Positions 51,924 through 62,016 of a stretch of DNA of 64,000 bases are shown here, one piece after another. Below the pieces are notes generated by a model. That model did no database searches. It saw only the letters and a program-made list of their open reading frames with translations, and had not been told where the DNA came from. Position numbers and translations under genes: made by a program. The stretch is taken from NCBI RefSeq assembly GCF_009664975.1, contig NZ_WJXB01000001.1, forward strand, positions 310,001-374,000, in the 5' to 3' direction. The stretch comes from Paenibacillus monticola (GTDB lineage Bacteria; Bacillota; Bacilli; Paenibacillales; Paenibacillaceae). The first letter of the stretch is position 1. Each line of letters starts with the position of its first letter.

Positions 51924-53453
51924 ATGAAATTCAGAGTGTTATTAATCGATGATGAGCCTAGTGCCCTTGAAGGAATGCAAATGTGGATCGATTGGCAGGA
52001 GCTTGGTTTCGAAGTGTGTGGGACAAGCAGCAATGGCAAAGAAGGCTTGCAATTGATACAGCAACTTACACCAGATCTGGTGATAACGGATGTAAATATG
52101 CCGCTTATGAATGGGCTGGAGATGATTGCAGCCTGGCAGCAAACGAAAGCTAAAGATGTTAAATTTGCGATTTTAAGTGGTTACAGTGAGTTTGAATATG
52201 CTCAGACCGCGATACGTTACGGCATCAACCATTATTTGCTTAAGCCGATTATCCCCGAAGAAGCCGCAGAAGAGCTGAAGGAAATTTATCAGGAGTTGGA
52301 GCAAGAATCGGAAGCGTTGAATTTGAATCAGATGGCTTCGTCTGTGGAGATAGCTACCCTGATTAAAGGTGTGCTTTACGAGAAATCTACAGACGAGGCT
52401 AACCTCAATATTCTCACACGGCTATCGGAAAATAGGAGTCAGTGGGGGATCAGTCTGATACAGACACAGCCTGAATTATACGGTGAGGTAAGAGGGAGTA
52501 CAGCAGCTTTATTAGCTAATGAACTATCCATGTATCTTATTGATTTGGATGCGAATATTTTGGCAATTGTATATGGATATACCCTTGGGCATGATCAAAT
52601 AAATGCAGTGCTGAACAAATTACTTGCTGATTATGTCAAGCATCCCTTAGCGATTGCGGTAGGAGCTAGCGTGAGTTCTTTGTTAAATATTGCAAATGCT
52701 TACCAATCGGCGAGAGAAACCATGCTGCATTATTTCTATAGACCTGAATTCTCGGAGATTCTGTCTTACCAGGACATACAGAATGACTCCTTCAGCTATC
52801 ATTATGATCAAATGAAACTAATGGATGCCATGATTAAGCCCCTTAACACACTGGATAGAACAAGCTTTATTCAAGCGGTGGGTGCTGCTGCCAGCAGTTT
52901 CCGTGAGATGCTTATTGCACCTGAGGTCGTAAAAAAGATAGTCATTCATATCATGTACAAAATTATAGAGTATACGCGTGAAGCTGGTGGAGCTCAGGTG
53001 GAATATTTGCTAGCCAGATTCAGTATTCCTGAAATTCTGGATTCGTTAATTACGTTGAATGATTTAATGGATAACTTATTAGCTTGTGGTGAGGAAAGTA
53101 TTAATCTTCTTTTGCGAGAGCAAAGTAGAAGATCTCAAGGTATTGTGCAAGATATTAATCACTATATTCAGGAGAATTTCCGCCAAAATCTGACGATAAA
53201 GAGGCTTGCTGAAATCTTTTATCTGCATCCGGTGTACCTTGGACAATTATTGATGAAAAAGAATGGAATGAACTTTAATGTGCAGTTGCACAGTCTTAGG
53301 ATCGAGGAAGCAATGCGGCTTTTTAGACAGAATACACTGAAAAATAGTGAAATTGCTGATAAAGTAGGCTACTCCAATTATGGTCAGTTTCTTAAACAAT
53401 TTGAAAAAAAGATGCAGATGAGCCCAAATGAATATAAGCAGACCAAGATCTAA
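51924..53453 (+). CDS. YesN-type response regulator (receiver plus AraC domain), second copy
   Basis: 509 aa from ATG 51924 (GAGGGGAG six bases upstream). Receiver: IDDE (8-11), phospho-acceptor Asp56 in LVITDVNMPLMNGLE and LKPIIPEE. AraC DNA-binding at the end (IKRLAEIFYLHPVYLGQLLM; NSEIADKVGYSNYGQFLKQF). Paralogue of the regulator at 48541, with the same 'EVC G' region after the first helix. Two regulators flanking one kinase is less common than the usual pair. Confidence 0.9.
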   Translation: MKFRVLLIDDEPSALEGMQMWIDWQELGFEVCGTSSNGKEGLQLIQQLTPDLVITDVNMPLMNGLEMIAAWQQTKAKDVKFAILSGYSEFEYAQTAIRYGINHYLLKPIIPEEAAEELKEIYQELEQESEALNLNQMASSVEIATLIKGVLYEKSTDEANLNILTRLSENRSQWGISLIQTQPELYGEVRGSTAALLANELSMYLIDLDANILAIVYGYTLGHDQINAVLNKLLADYVKHPLAIAVGASVSSLLNIANAYQSARETMLHYFYRPEFSEILSYQDIQNDSFSYHYDQMKLMDAMIKPLNTLDRTSFIQAVGAAASSFREMLIAPEVVKKIVIHIMYKIIEYTREAGGAQVEYLLARFSIPEILDSLITLNDLMDNLLACGEESINLLLREQSRRSQGIVQDINHYIQENFRQNLTIKRLAEIFYLHPVYLGQLLMKKNGMNFNVQLHSLRIEEAMRLFRQNTLKNSEIADKVGYSNYGQFLKQFEKKMQMSPNEYKQTKI

Positions 53454-53484
53454 ACTTTTTCGGGGTACACCTTTAATTCGTTCG

Positions 53485-53513
53485 TATTTACACGGGGGGT
53501 TCACTTCTATAAT
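53485..53513 (+). promoter_or_regulatory. Promoter of the sugar importer operon
   Basis: TATAAT at 53508-53513 is a consensus -10; TATTTA (53485-53490, 17-base spacing) or TTTACA (53487-53492, 15-base spacing) is the weak -35, as expected of an activated promoter. Confidence 0.45.
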
Positions 53514-53570
53514 TAGAAATTGTAAGGGCTTACATCCCTTGTGTAACAACAAAAAAATTGGAGGTGCTTT

Positions 53571-55274
53571 ATGGGGGGCAAGTCAAAGTCAATGTTCAAG
53601 CTTAGCCTAATTGTATTGTTATCCCTGAGTTTTACCCTAGCAGGGTGTGGTGGGAATACCAATAATGCTTCAGAAGGTAAAGAGAACACGGCAAAAGAAA
53701 CAGCAGCCGCAACCGGGAACACAAACACTAGTACTAAGGTCGAACCTTTCGACATCAGTGTCTTTATCGGTGAAGCCGGTCAGCAACCTACTCCGGACAA
53801 TAAAATTTACAAGAAAATTAAAGATGAACTGGGAGCCACCTTTAATTATGAATATCTGGCCGGCGATTTGAACCAGAAGCTGGGTGTAATGATTGCCGGT
53901 CAGGATTATCCGGATGTTATGACCGGTAATACCAAACTTACGGCAGCAGGTGCCTATATCCCGCTCGAAGACCTTATTGAACAATATGCTCCAAATTTGA
54001 AAGCGCATTATGCGGACTACTGGAACATGATGAAGGACCCTAATGATGGACATATTTATATTTTGCCTAACTATGGTGTCTATAACGGTAAAGTTAACAG
54101 TTCATGGTATTCAGGTCCGGCGTTCTGGATTCAGAAGGCCATTCTGAAAGAATTCGGTTATCCGAAGGTCAAAACACTGGATGAATATTTTGATCTCATC
54201 GCTAAATATAAAGAGAAATATCCAACCATTGATGGAAGCCCTACCATCGGGTTTGAAATTCTTAACAATGACTGGAGAAACTGGGGATTGTTTAATGCTC
54301 CTCAGCATTTGATCGGTCACCCTAATGATGGTGGAGTTGTAGTTAATGATAGCGTAGCTGAAATTTTTGCGGATAAGGATAGTGCCAAGCAGTACTATCA
54401 GAAGCTTAACGAAGTTAATAATCTAGGTCTGATTGATAAGGAAACCTTCGTACAGAACTATGATCAATACATGGCGAAGTTGTCCAGTGGTACGGTTCTG
54501 GGTATGTTTGACCAACATTGGAATTTCAGTGCTGCAGAGAACTCCCTAGTAACTCAAGGGAAAGATGAAAGAACTTATGTAGGTCTTCCTCTCGTATTTG
54601 ATACTAAGACGAAAGACTATTACCGTGATCTCCCTGTTCTTAACTTGAACAATGGTTATGGGATTAGTATTAATGCCAAGAATGCTGTACAGATCATTAA
54701 GCTGCTAGATTCGCTCATTACTGAAGATTGGCAGAAGACACTCTCTTGGGGGGTTCCTGGAGAAGACTATGAAGTGACTGATGCAGGCAGATTTATCAAA
54801 ACTCAGGAACAACGGGATAAAGCGGTGGATGCAACCTGGATATTGGCTAATAAAGCGAAGACATTTAATGACTTTGGACCGAAGCTCGAGGGCAGTTACG
54901 CGGACGGGAATTCCACCGATGCCGCCGCTCAGCCAGAAGAATATCTTGCTAGTGTAAAACCGTACGACAAGGAAATCCTGGATGCCTACGGATTCAAAAG
55001 TTACGTTGATTTCTTCAGCGAACCGCCAGCGAACCCTGTCTATTATCCAGCGTGGTCCATCGATTTGGTAGAGGGGTCCGAGGCTAAAGTTGTCAATACG
55101 AAGCTGAATGATTTGTCTACGAAGTTCTTGCCCAAAGCCATACTTGCTGAACCTGCAGATTTCGATTCGGCATGGAGCGAGTATGTAGGAGCGATTGGTA
55201 AAGTCAACGTCAAGGCCTATGAAGATAAGATCAATGAACAAATTAAATGGAGAATTGATAACTGGAGTAAATAA
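53571..55274 (+). CDS. Extracellular sugar-binding lipoprotein (LplA/YtcQ-like)
   Basis: 567 aa. Lipoprotein signal with the lipid Cys26 in LSFTLAGCGG, followed by a Ser/Thr/Asn/Lys-rich linker (~30-60). The mature part has the family-1 solute-binding fold (IYKKIKDELGATFNYEYLAG, PDVMTGNTKLTAAGAYIPLE). The long size is typical of CUT1 LipO proteins that pair with YtcP/LplB permeases for oligosaccharides. Strong GGAGG seven bases before the ATG. A stem-loop at 55296-55333 may stabilise this part of the mRNA. Confidence 0.9.
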   Translation: MGGKSKSMFKLSLIVLLSLSFTLAGCGGNTNNASEGKENTAKETAAATGNTNTSTKVEPFDISVFIGEAGQQPTPDNKIYKKIKDELGATFNYEYLAGDLNQKLGVMIAGQDYPDVMTGNTKLTAAGAYIPLEDLIEQYAPNLKAHYADYWNMMKDPNDGHIYILPNYGVYNGKVNSSWYSGPAFWIQKAILKEFGYPKVKTLDEYFDLIAKYKEKYPTIDGSPTIGFEILNNDWRNWGLFNAPQHLIGHPNDGGVVVNDSVAEIFADKDSAKQYYQKLNEVNNLGLIDKETFVQNYDQYMAKLSSGTVLGMFDQHWNFSAAENSLVTQGKDERTYVGLPLVFDTKTKDYYRDLPVLNLNNGYGISINAKNAVQIIKLLDSLITEDWQKTLSWGVPGEDYEVTDAGRFIKTQEQRDKAVDATWILANKAKTFNDFGPKLEGSYADGNSTDAAAQPEEYLASVKPYDKEILDAYGFKSYVDFFSEPPANPVYYPAWSIDLVEGSEAKVVNTKLNDLSTKFLPKAILAEPADFDSAWSEYVGAIGKVNVKAYEDKINEQIKWRIDNWSK

Positions 55275-55295
55275 GCAGAGTGTTCTTTTAACAAA

Positions 55296-55333
55296 TCAGA
55301 AAGTGGAGGGCTAATTCGCCTTCCTCTTTCTGA
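55296..55333 (+). other. Intercistronic stem-loop between binding protein and permeases
   Basis: TCAGAAAGTGGAGGGC and GCCTTCCTCTTTCTGA form a nearly perfect stem without a T-run, of the type that allows partial termination or mRNA stabilisation so that the binding protein outnumbers the permeases. Confidence 0.6.
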
Positions 55334-55366
55334 AATATAAGGATTTGGTGGGGAGATCAACTATAT

Positions 55367-56332
55367 ATGGATGAGATCTTAGCGGAAAAAAAAGTCGTCC
55401 GGCATCCTAAAAAAAAGAAGCAGCCTATCACTTGGGATCTAATTAAAAGTCAAAACCAGCTGGTTTGGATGTCTGTTCCATTACTGCTCTATATCATACT
55501 TTTTGCTTATGTCCCTGTATGGGGATGGACCATGGCTTTTCAGGATTACAGACCGGGACGCGCCTTTAACGACCAAAAGTGGGTAGGATTCAAGCAATTT
55601 AAGTTTCTGCTGACCGATGACAATTTCTTGCGAGTGTTGCGGAATACCTTTGCGATGGGTTTAATTAATCTGATCCTTGGCTTTGTAACCGCTATCGTAT
55701 TAGCTCTGCTGCTGAATGAAATCCGCAAGGTATTTTGGAAAAGAGCGGTACAGACCATTTCGTATTTGCCTCACTTTCTGTCCTGGATCATTGTAACGGG
55801 GATTGTAGCCACCTCGCTCTCGATCAATGACGGTATTGTTAATATTGTTCTGATGAAGTTGCATCTTATTCGTGAACCGATTCTTTGGCTTAGTGAAGGA
55901 AAGTACTTCTGGGGCATTGTTGGTGCCTCGCATGTATGGAAGGAAGTTGGCTGGAATACGATTATTTATTTGGCTGCTATCGCCTCTGTCGATCCAGCAC
56001 TATATGAAGCGGCCGAAATTGACGGGGCCAACCGGTATAAGAAAATGAGGTTTGTTACCTTGCCGGGCATTAAAGCAACCATTGTGATTTTGTTGATTAT
56101 GTCCGTGGGTCATGTTCTGGAGGCAGGTTTTGAAGTGCAGTATTTGTTAGGCAACGGACTCATTGTAGACTGGTCGGAAACCATAGACATTTTCGTATTG
56201 AAATACGGGATTGCCCAGGGGAATTATTCATTGGCCACTGCAGGTGGTATTTTCAAAACGGTCGTTAGTATAACTTTGCTGCTGTTTGCGAACTGGACTG
56301 CTAAACGGCTAGGGGAAGAGAGGCTGTTATAG
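55367..56332 (+). CDS. Sugar ABC transporter permease (LplB/YtcP family partner)
   Basis: 321 aa, a basic N-terminus (KKVVRHPKKKKQ) and six membrane segments. Key motifs: LLLYIILFAYVPVWGWTMAFQDYRP at the first helix end (AYVPVWGW), and the EAA loop LYEAAEIDGANRYKKMRFVT. ATG with GGGGAG upstream. The operon lacks an ATPase gene, as is usual for this family, which relies on a shared MsmX-type ATPase. Confidence 0.92.
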   Translation: MDEILAEKKVVRHPKKKKQPITWDLIKSQNQLVWMSVPLLLYIILFAYVPVWGWTMAFQDYRPGRAFNDQKWVGFKQFKFLLTDDNFLRVLRNTFAMGLINLILGFVTAIVLALLLNEIRKVFWKRAVQTISYLPHFLSWIIVTGIVATSLSINDGIVNIVLMKLHLIREPILWLSEGKYFWGIVGASHVWKEVGWNTIIYLAAIASVDPALYEAAEIDGANRYKKMRFVTLPGIKATIVILLIMSVGHVLEAGFEVQYLLGNGLIVDWSETIDIFVLKYGIAQGNYSLATAGGIFKTVVSITLLLFANWTAKRLGEERLL

Positions 56333-56334
56333 CT

Positions 56335-57294
56335 ATGGGAAACCAACAAATTAGTCCTCAGAAAACTGCAGGCATTGTCATAAAAAAACGTTTGGGTTCA
56401 AGTGGTATGGAGCCCATTTTGTTTAATACATTCAACACTATTTTTATGATTATCTTGGTTACTGTAACGTTATATCCGTTTCTTAATACCATCGCTGTTT
56501 CGTTCAATGCAGGGAATGATACCATTCGTGGTGGAATTTACCTCTGGCCGCGAATATGGACAACACAAAACTATAAGGCTGTGTTTGTTACAGGGACTAT
56601 TTATGATGCATTCTGGGTGTCGGTAGCGCGTACGGTTCTCTCAACGATATTAAATATTTTTCTGACGACGATGTTAGCCTATACCTTAAGCCGCAAAGAA
56701 TACGTGTTTCGCAAGTCGATCACGGTCATCTTTGTGCTCACTATGTATTTTAGCGCTGGTCTGATTCCGGGATATTTCCTGATCAAGAATTTGCATTTGT
56801 TGAATTCTTTCTGGGTATATGTACTTCCCTCTATGGTTAGTGCCTTTAATATGATTGTTATCCGTACTTATATCGGCACGATTCCTGAAAGTCTCTTGGA
56901 ATCGGCGAAAATTGATGGCGCAGGGGACTTCAAAATTTTCATACGGATTATATTCCCGCTATGTAAGCCTGTATTGGCTACGGTGGCTCTCTTTGTAGCC
57001 GTAGGAGCATGGAACTCCTGGTTCGATGCATTCCTGTATACGTCCTCAAGACAAGAGCTGAGTACTTTGCAGTATGAGTTAATGAAGCTGCTGTCCTCCA
57101 CGATGAACTCTAACAGCAACCCTAATGTGGCAGCAGGGGTAGGGATGAATCAGAATTCCGCACAAGCGATGGTGACTCCACTATCGATCCGGGCTGCGGT
57201 TACCATCGTTGCTTCGGTACCTATATTGGTAGTCTATCCGTTTATGCAGAAGTATTTTGTGGTCGGCCTAAATGTAGGGAGTGTTAAGGAGTAA
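56335..57294 (+). CDS. Sugar ABC transporter permease (YtcP-like)
   Basis: 319 aa, six membrane segments. Typical motifs are TLYPFLNTIAVSFN at the first helix end, and the EAA loop LLESAKIDGAGDFKIFIRII. The C-terminal 'QKYFVVGLNVGSVKE' is the standard end of this family. It starts two bases after the first permease stop, so translation is coupled. Confidence 0.92.
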   Translation: MGNQQISPQKTAGIVIKKRLGSSGMEPILFNTFNTIFMIILVTVTLYPFLNTIAVSFNAGNDTIRGGIYLWPRIWTTQNYKAVFVTGTIYDAFWVSVARTVLSTILNIFLTTMLAYTLSRKEYVFRKSITVIFVLTMYFSAGLIPGYFLIKNLHLLNSFWVYVLPSMVSAFNMIVIRTYIGTIPESLLESAKIDGAGDFKIFIRIIFPLCKPVLATVALFVAVGAWNSWFDAFLYTSSRQELSTLQYELMKLLSSTMNSNSNPNVAAGVGMNQNSAQAMVTPLSIRAAVTIVASVPILVVYPFMQKYFVVGLNVGSVKE

Positions 57295-58084
<790 letters not shown>

Positions 58085-58090
58085 CTGCAC

Positions 58091-58125
58091 AGAAACACCT
58101 TCCATTGTGAGGGTGTTTCTTTTCT
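58091..58125 (+). terminator. Terminator after the GH43 remnant
   Basis: The stem GAAACACC/GGGTGTTTC is followed by TTTTCTG. Confidence 0.75.
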
Positions 58126-58266
58126 GTCAGTATTGCTAATTAAGGGGAACCAAACGAAGGGATGTCATATGCGATGATGATGGCCGTACAGTATGATCGA
58201 CGTAGCTCTTGCCAAGACTACGAAGTTGGATACTAGAGCAAATCTATAGTCAAGGAGGAATAAAGG

Positions 58267-58953
58267 ATGTTATTAGAGGTTATTGCTACCACAGTGAGTG
58301 ATGCTATTATAGCCGAACGTTATGGCGCTGATCGGATTGAACTGATTACAGGGATTAGTGAAGGTGGTTTGACGCCCAGTTTAGGTCTTATTGAAGAGGT
58401 GCGGGAGAAAGTCACAATTCCTGTTAGGGTAATGATCAGACCGCATGCCCGGTCATTCATATATGATGCAGCAGATCTGGAAACGATGCAACGTGATATC
58501 CGCCATATCCGCTCCGTGGGGGGCTTGTCTCTTGTGTTAGGAATACTTCGCCATGACGGGACGGTAGCGGAGGATTTGTTAGGCCAGCTGCTGGAGACAG
58601 CAGACGGTATGGAGGTTACTTTTCACCGGGCTTTCGATGAGGTAGAAGACCAATTCGAGGCCCTTAAATTATTGGCGCGATATCCGCAGATTACGGATAT
58701 TCTAACATCCGGTGCACGTCATACTGCTCCAGAGGGGAGAGAGCGGATTGCAGCACTGGAACATCTAACCTCGGAGCAGTCCATCTCCATTTTAGCTGGC
58801 AGTGGCTTATCTATAGAGGGACTTAGCAAATTTATTAGTGACACGGGAGTGAGTAGGGTGCATTTCGGGTCAGCTGTCAGAGAAGAAGGAAATCCGCTGA
58901 AACCTATTGACCCTATGCGGCTGCAGGCTGTTCGTATGCTTCTGAATCCTTAG
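58267..58953 (+). CDS. cutC: CutC family protein
   Basis: 228-aa TIM-barrel protein named for copper homeostasis in E. coli, though the role is not settled. Diagnostics: LLEVIATTVSDAIIAERYGAD, RIELITGISEGGLTPSLGLI, VRVMIRPHARSFIYD and ILAGSGLSIEGLSKF. The family has conserved RI(E/D)L..., IRPR and GSGV-like loops; here IRPH replaces the common IRPR. SD AAGGAGG lies eight bases upstream. The stop overlaps the convergent AraC gene stop by four bases. Confidence 0.88.
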   Translation: MLLEVIATTVSDAIIAERYGADRIELITGISEGGLTPSLGLIEEVREKVTIPVRVMIRPHARSFIYDAADLETMQRDIRHIRSVGGLSLVLGILRHDGTVAEDLLGQLLETADGMEVTFHRAFDEVEDQFEALKLLARYPQITDILTSGARHTAPEGRERIAALEHLTSEQSISILAGSGLSIEGLSKFISDTGVSRVHFGSAVREEGNPLKPIDPMRLQAVRMLLNP

Positions 58954-60641
58954 TTTGTGGCTTGTGGTGTTGAAGGTTGTGCACCAACCAGTAGCCTAGG
59001 CAGCAGAAGCAGTAATTTCTCCCGGGTCAAAGCATCTGCAGAATTCCACTTGGTTCCATCAAGCAGATAGACATGACCCTTCTGTACGGCGGGCAGACTG
59101 TTCCAGAGCGGGTTGAGTAGCAATTGCTCCATGGCGAATCTGGAGTCTGCACTTTCAGGGATGAGCATGAAGATGTGGTCTCCGGCATATAAATGCAACT
59201 GATGAAGCTCAACTTCGGCGAAACCGAGATCTTCAGCTAATATGTCCCTAACCCTATCTTCAGGCTGAAAGCCGCAGGCAGCATATAGAGCGGATGCCAA
59301 TCCGGTCGTTCCCATAACGTAAAGATGATGGCCATGGTCATAGAGCAAAGCGGAGGCGGTCGCCCCAGGCTGCAGGATATCCGTATACAGGCGCTGCCAC
59401 ATGGCAGCGTTTTTTGCTGCGAAGTTATTCAGCCAGGCGGCGGCTTCCCGTTCCTTGCCGAGCCAGCTTCCTAATAAGGGTAGACGTTCTTCCAGCGGTG
59501 CAAAAGAGTTGAAAGTAAGGGTCGGCGCAATCTTGGCAACCCGGTTATATTCTCTTTCATCGGGATTGGCAATAATGATCAGATCGGGGTCTAGCGAACC
59601 CGTTCTCTGGACATCCAGCGGGAATCCAACATTGGCCAGTTTCTTCAGGCGGTGCTTGTAGACACTGTTCCGTGTGAAAGCCTCATCTCCTCCGACAGGT
59701 TTTACGCCCAGCGCCAATAAATCACCGAGGGTCTCACCATGATAGACAATCCGTTTGGGCCTGTCCGGAATGTCCACTACATGACCTGTCCAATCCTTGA
59801 CCTCAACTTTCGGGCGCTGGGACTGTGCGTATTGTCCCGGTGTAATCCCAGTCTTCTGTCGGAAGCGGCGGTTGAAGTAATATTCATCGGTGAAGCCGAC
59901 TAGATGAGCGATTTCGCGCAGGGATTCGCCGGAATGCAACAGTAATTGCTTCGAATGATATATGCGTAGCTCAGTCAGGAAATCAAGTGGCTTCTTGCCC
60001 GTCAGTTTTTGAAATATGGGAGTATACTGCCAAGAGGAGACATTAGCCTGCTCTGCAAGCTGCCGTACGGTGATGTTATCCATATAGTGATTCTGCAAAT
60101 ATGTAATGGTGCTTTCTACGGACTGCGCAGGACTGAAGTTATGTTCTGAAGGTGAATTATGCTCGAACAAGAATAATAGTAGCTCCTGAAATCTTAACTG
60201 CTGTTTGAAAAAGGGGATATCATCTGTGTCACCTTTGTTTATGAACAAATCTTCTATAAGGCGAATCATTCTATGGAAAGGGTAGGCAATCAGCTCCCGT
60301 TTACCCGGGAATATCTCGTGAGTGTAGGCTTCGGGCTGCCCGTTTATATAGATAGCCAGGAATGAGATTTTATAGTAGTAGAGTGTAATATCATTGCCGT
60401 ATGTGTGAAAAGATTCCCCGGGAGACAGAAGGTAGCTCTTGTCCATACGGAGTGGCAGGGCGTCGTCATTAATGAACAAAGTACCAGAACCGCTTGTGAA
60501 CACAAGGAGGGTATGCTGATCAGCCCTTTCTGTAATCTCTGGCGGAGAGAGTGAAGCGGCAGGCTGAACGATAAATTCAATATTCGTTAATTGAAAAAGC
60601 AAAGAGCGCAGCGGGGCAGCGGGTGTTGATGAATGCGGCAT
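58950..60641 (-). CDS. AraC-type regulator fused to siderophore-binding domain (Btr-like)
   Basis: 563 aa, cytoplasmic. Residues ~1-160 form an AraC-type sensor half, ~170-275 the two-helix DNA-binding domain (VRQLAEQANVSSWQYTPIFQ; REIAHLVGFTDEYYFNRRFR) and ~280-555 a Peripla_BP_2 domain (IPDRPKRIVYHGETLGDLLA). This architecture is that of B. subtilis Btr, which senses Fe-siderophore and activates uptake genes. A Fur-like site lies ~23 bases upstream of the ATG. The binding domain is paralogous to the neighbouring lipoprotein. Confidence 0.9.
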   Translation of the reverse strand: MPHSSTPAAPLRSLLFQLTNIEFIVQPAASLSPPEITERADQHTLLVFTSGSGTLFINDDALPLRMDKSYLLSPGESFHTYGNDITLYYYKISFLAIYINGQPEAYTHEIFPGKRELIAYPFHRMIRLIEDLFINKGDTDDIPFFKQQLRFQELLLFLFEHNSPSEHNFSPAQSVESTITYLQNHYMDNITVRQLAEQANVSSWQYTPIFQKLTGKKPLDFLTELRIYHSKQLLLHSGESLREIAHLVGFTDEYYFNRRFRQKTGITPGQYAQSQRPKVEVKDWTGHVVDIPDRPKRIVYHGETLGDLLALGVKPVGGDEAFTRNSVYKHRLKKLANVGFPLDVQRTGSLDPDLIIIANPDEREYNRVAKIAPTLTFNSFAPLEERLPLLGSWLGKEREAAAWLNNFAAKNAAMWQRLYTDILQPGATASALLYDHGHHLYVMGTTGLASALYAACGFQPEDRVRDILAEDLGFAEVELHQLHLYAGDHIFMLIPESADSRFAMEQLLLNPLWNSLPAVQKGHVYLLDGTKWNSADALTREKLLLLLPRLLVGAQPSTPQATN

Positions 60642-60663
60642 GTTCCAAAGTTCCCTTCACAAA

Positions 60664-60678
60664 TGAGAATTGTTATCA
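60664..60678 (-). promoter_or_regulatory. Fur-box-like site upstream of Btr-like gene
   Basis: TGAGAATTGTTATCA matches the 7-1-7 Fur core TGATAATNATTATCA at 12 of 14 defined positions. Confidence 0.65.
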
Positions 60679-60694
60679 ATCACCATATTGTATA

Positions 60695-60737
60695 GAAAAA
60701 AAAGAAGCTTATCAACTGGTGTTGACAGGCTTCTTTA
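60695..60737 (-). terminator. Terminator of siderophore-binding lipoprotein gene
   Basis: The stem AAAGAAGC/GCTTCTTT with inner TCAAC/GTTGA pairing; the A-run at 60696-60703 gives a T-run on the minus strand. It may work in both directions. Confidence 0.75.
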
Positions 60738-60778
60738 CTGATTTTTGAAAAATAATAATTTCTGCTCATCCCCGAAGC

Positions 60779-61777
60779 TTACTTAGAAAGTAGATTAGGG
60801 AGTTCCTGCAGCAGCCACTCTCTGGTTGTAGCATCTGCTGAAGTTTTCTCTATATCCTGAAAATAGACTTGTCCTTTCTTGACGGCAGGCAAGTTCTTCC
60901 ATATTTCATTCTTCAATAGTTCTTCCGTAGATACCTTGGCTTCATCCGCTACAGGATTCAGGATAAAGATACGATCCCCCGCATATTCCTGAAGCAGCTC
61001 CATGGAGATTTCTGCAAATCCATTGTTTGCATCCAGTACTTCTTGAATTCTAGCGGTTGGTTTGAAACCGTTCTCTTCATATAATACTTGCGAAAGTCCA
61101 GTCGTCGCCATTACATATAATCTGTCGCCGGGATAATAGGTGAATACCGAAGCGGTTTCCCCATCCTTTAGCCCCGCTGCTTTGAGCTGTGTCCACATCG
61201 CCGCTTCTTTGATCTTGTACTGTGCCAGCCAAGTGTCTGCTTCCGGTGTTTTGCCCAGGATTATGCCAAGTTCCAGCATCCGGTCCTCTAAAGGGGCAAA
61301 GGTATTAAAGATAATTGTGGGTGCAATTTTGGAAAGTGCCTCGAAATCGGCCTCATCTGTATCGGCATAGATGATCAAATCCGGCTGAAGAGCCAACGTC
61401 TTCTCCAGATTGATCGGAAAGCCCACATCCTCAACACCCACAACCTGATCTGCATAGATTTGGTTGGCTGTCATTTGCTTTGCAGTACCTGTGGCTTGTA
61501 CGCCCAGTGCGAGCAGATCTCCATAAGTCTCTCCAACAAAGATAATTCGCTGCGGTGCAGCAGGGATCTCAACAGTGTGGCCTATGTAATCTGTATACGA
61601 GCGTGTAGCGGCAGCGGCTTCTCCGGCGCTGTCAGCGGATGCTTCCGGGGATGGAGCCGTACTTGGAGTGGAGTTATTTCCCGCAGGCTGTGTTGCTTGG
61701 TTGCCACACGCCAACAGCAGCACAGTCGTCAGGACAAGCACGCACAATGCGCCAAAGGGTTGTCTTGCTTTTTTCAT
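60779..61777 (-). CDS. Iron-siderophore binding lipoprotein
   Basis: 332 aa from ATG 61777 (AGGAGG ten bases upstream). Lipoprotein signal with Cys24 in VLLLACGNQ, a Ser/Thr/Pro-rich linker and a Peripla_BP_2 fold (IPAAPQRIIFVGETYGDLLA, LQPDLIIYADTDEADFEALS). Binds ferric siderophore or heme-like ligand for an ABC importer whose permease and ATPase are not in the window. A very good Fur box lies 31 bases upstream of the ATG. Its residues align closely to the C-terminal part of the Btr-like regulator. Confidence 0.9.
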   Translation of the reverse strand: MKKARQPFGALCVLVLTTVLLLACGNQATQPAGNNSTPSTAPSPEASADSAGEAAAATRSYTDYIGHTVEIPAAPQRIIFVGETYGDLLALGVQATGTAKQMTANQIYADQVVGVEDVGFPINLEKTLALQPDLIIYADTDEADFEALSKIAPTIIFNTFAPLEDRMLELGIILGKTPEADTWLAQYKIKEAAMWTQLKAAGLKDGETASVFTYYPGDRLYVMATTGLSQVLYEENGFKPTARIQEVLDANNGFAEISMELLQEYAGDRIFILNPVADEAKVSTEELLKNEIWKNLPAVKKGQVYFQDIEKTSADATTREWLLQELPNLLSK

Positions 61778-61807
61778 AAGATAAGTCCTCCTAAAGTTTT
61801 GTTCATT

Positions 61808-61826
61808 AATAATGATAATCATTCTC
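61808..61826 (-). promoter_or_regulatory. Fur box upstream of siderophore-binding lipoprotein gene
   Basis: AATAATGATAATCATTCTC matches the 19-bp consensus GATAATGATAATCATTATC at 17 positions. Confidence 0.85.
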
Positions 61827-62016
61827 GATAAAAGTAATCATAAAGGATACTCTCTGTTTACTCAATGGACAAACTCGAAGCGTGGAATTGGTTTTGTGCA
61901 AAACTGATCATTAGCGAATTAACGCAATACTACGCATTCTATTCAGAATTAATTCAGGTTTCCTTGCTACGATGTCGAAAGCTGCATACTTTTATCAATA
62001 TTTAGGAGGTAGTAGA

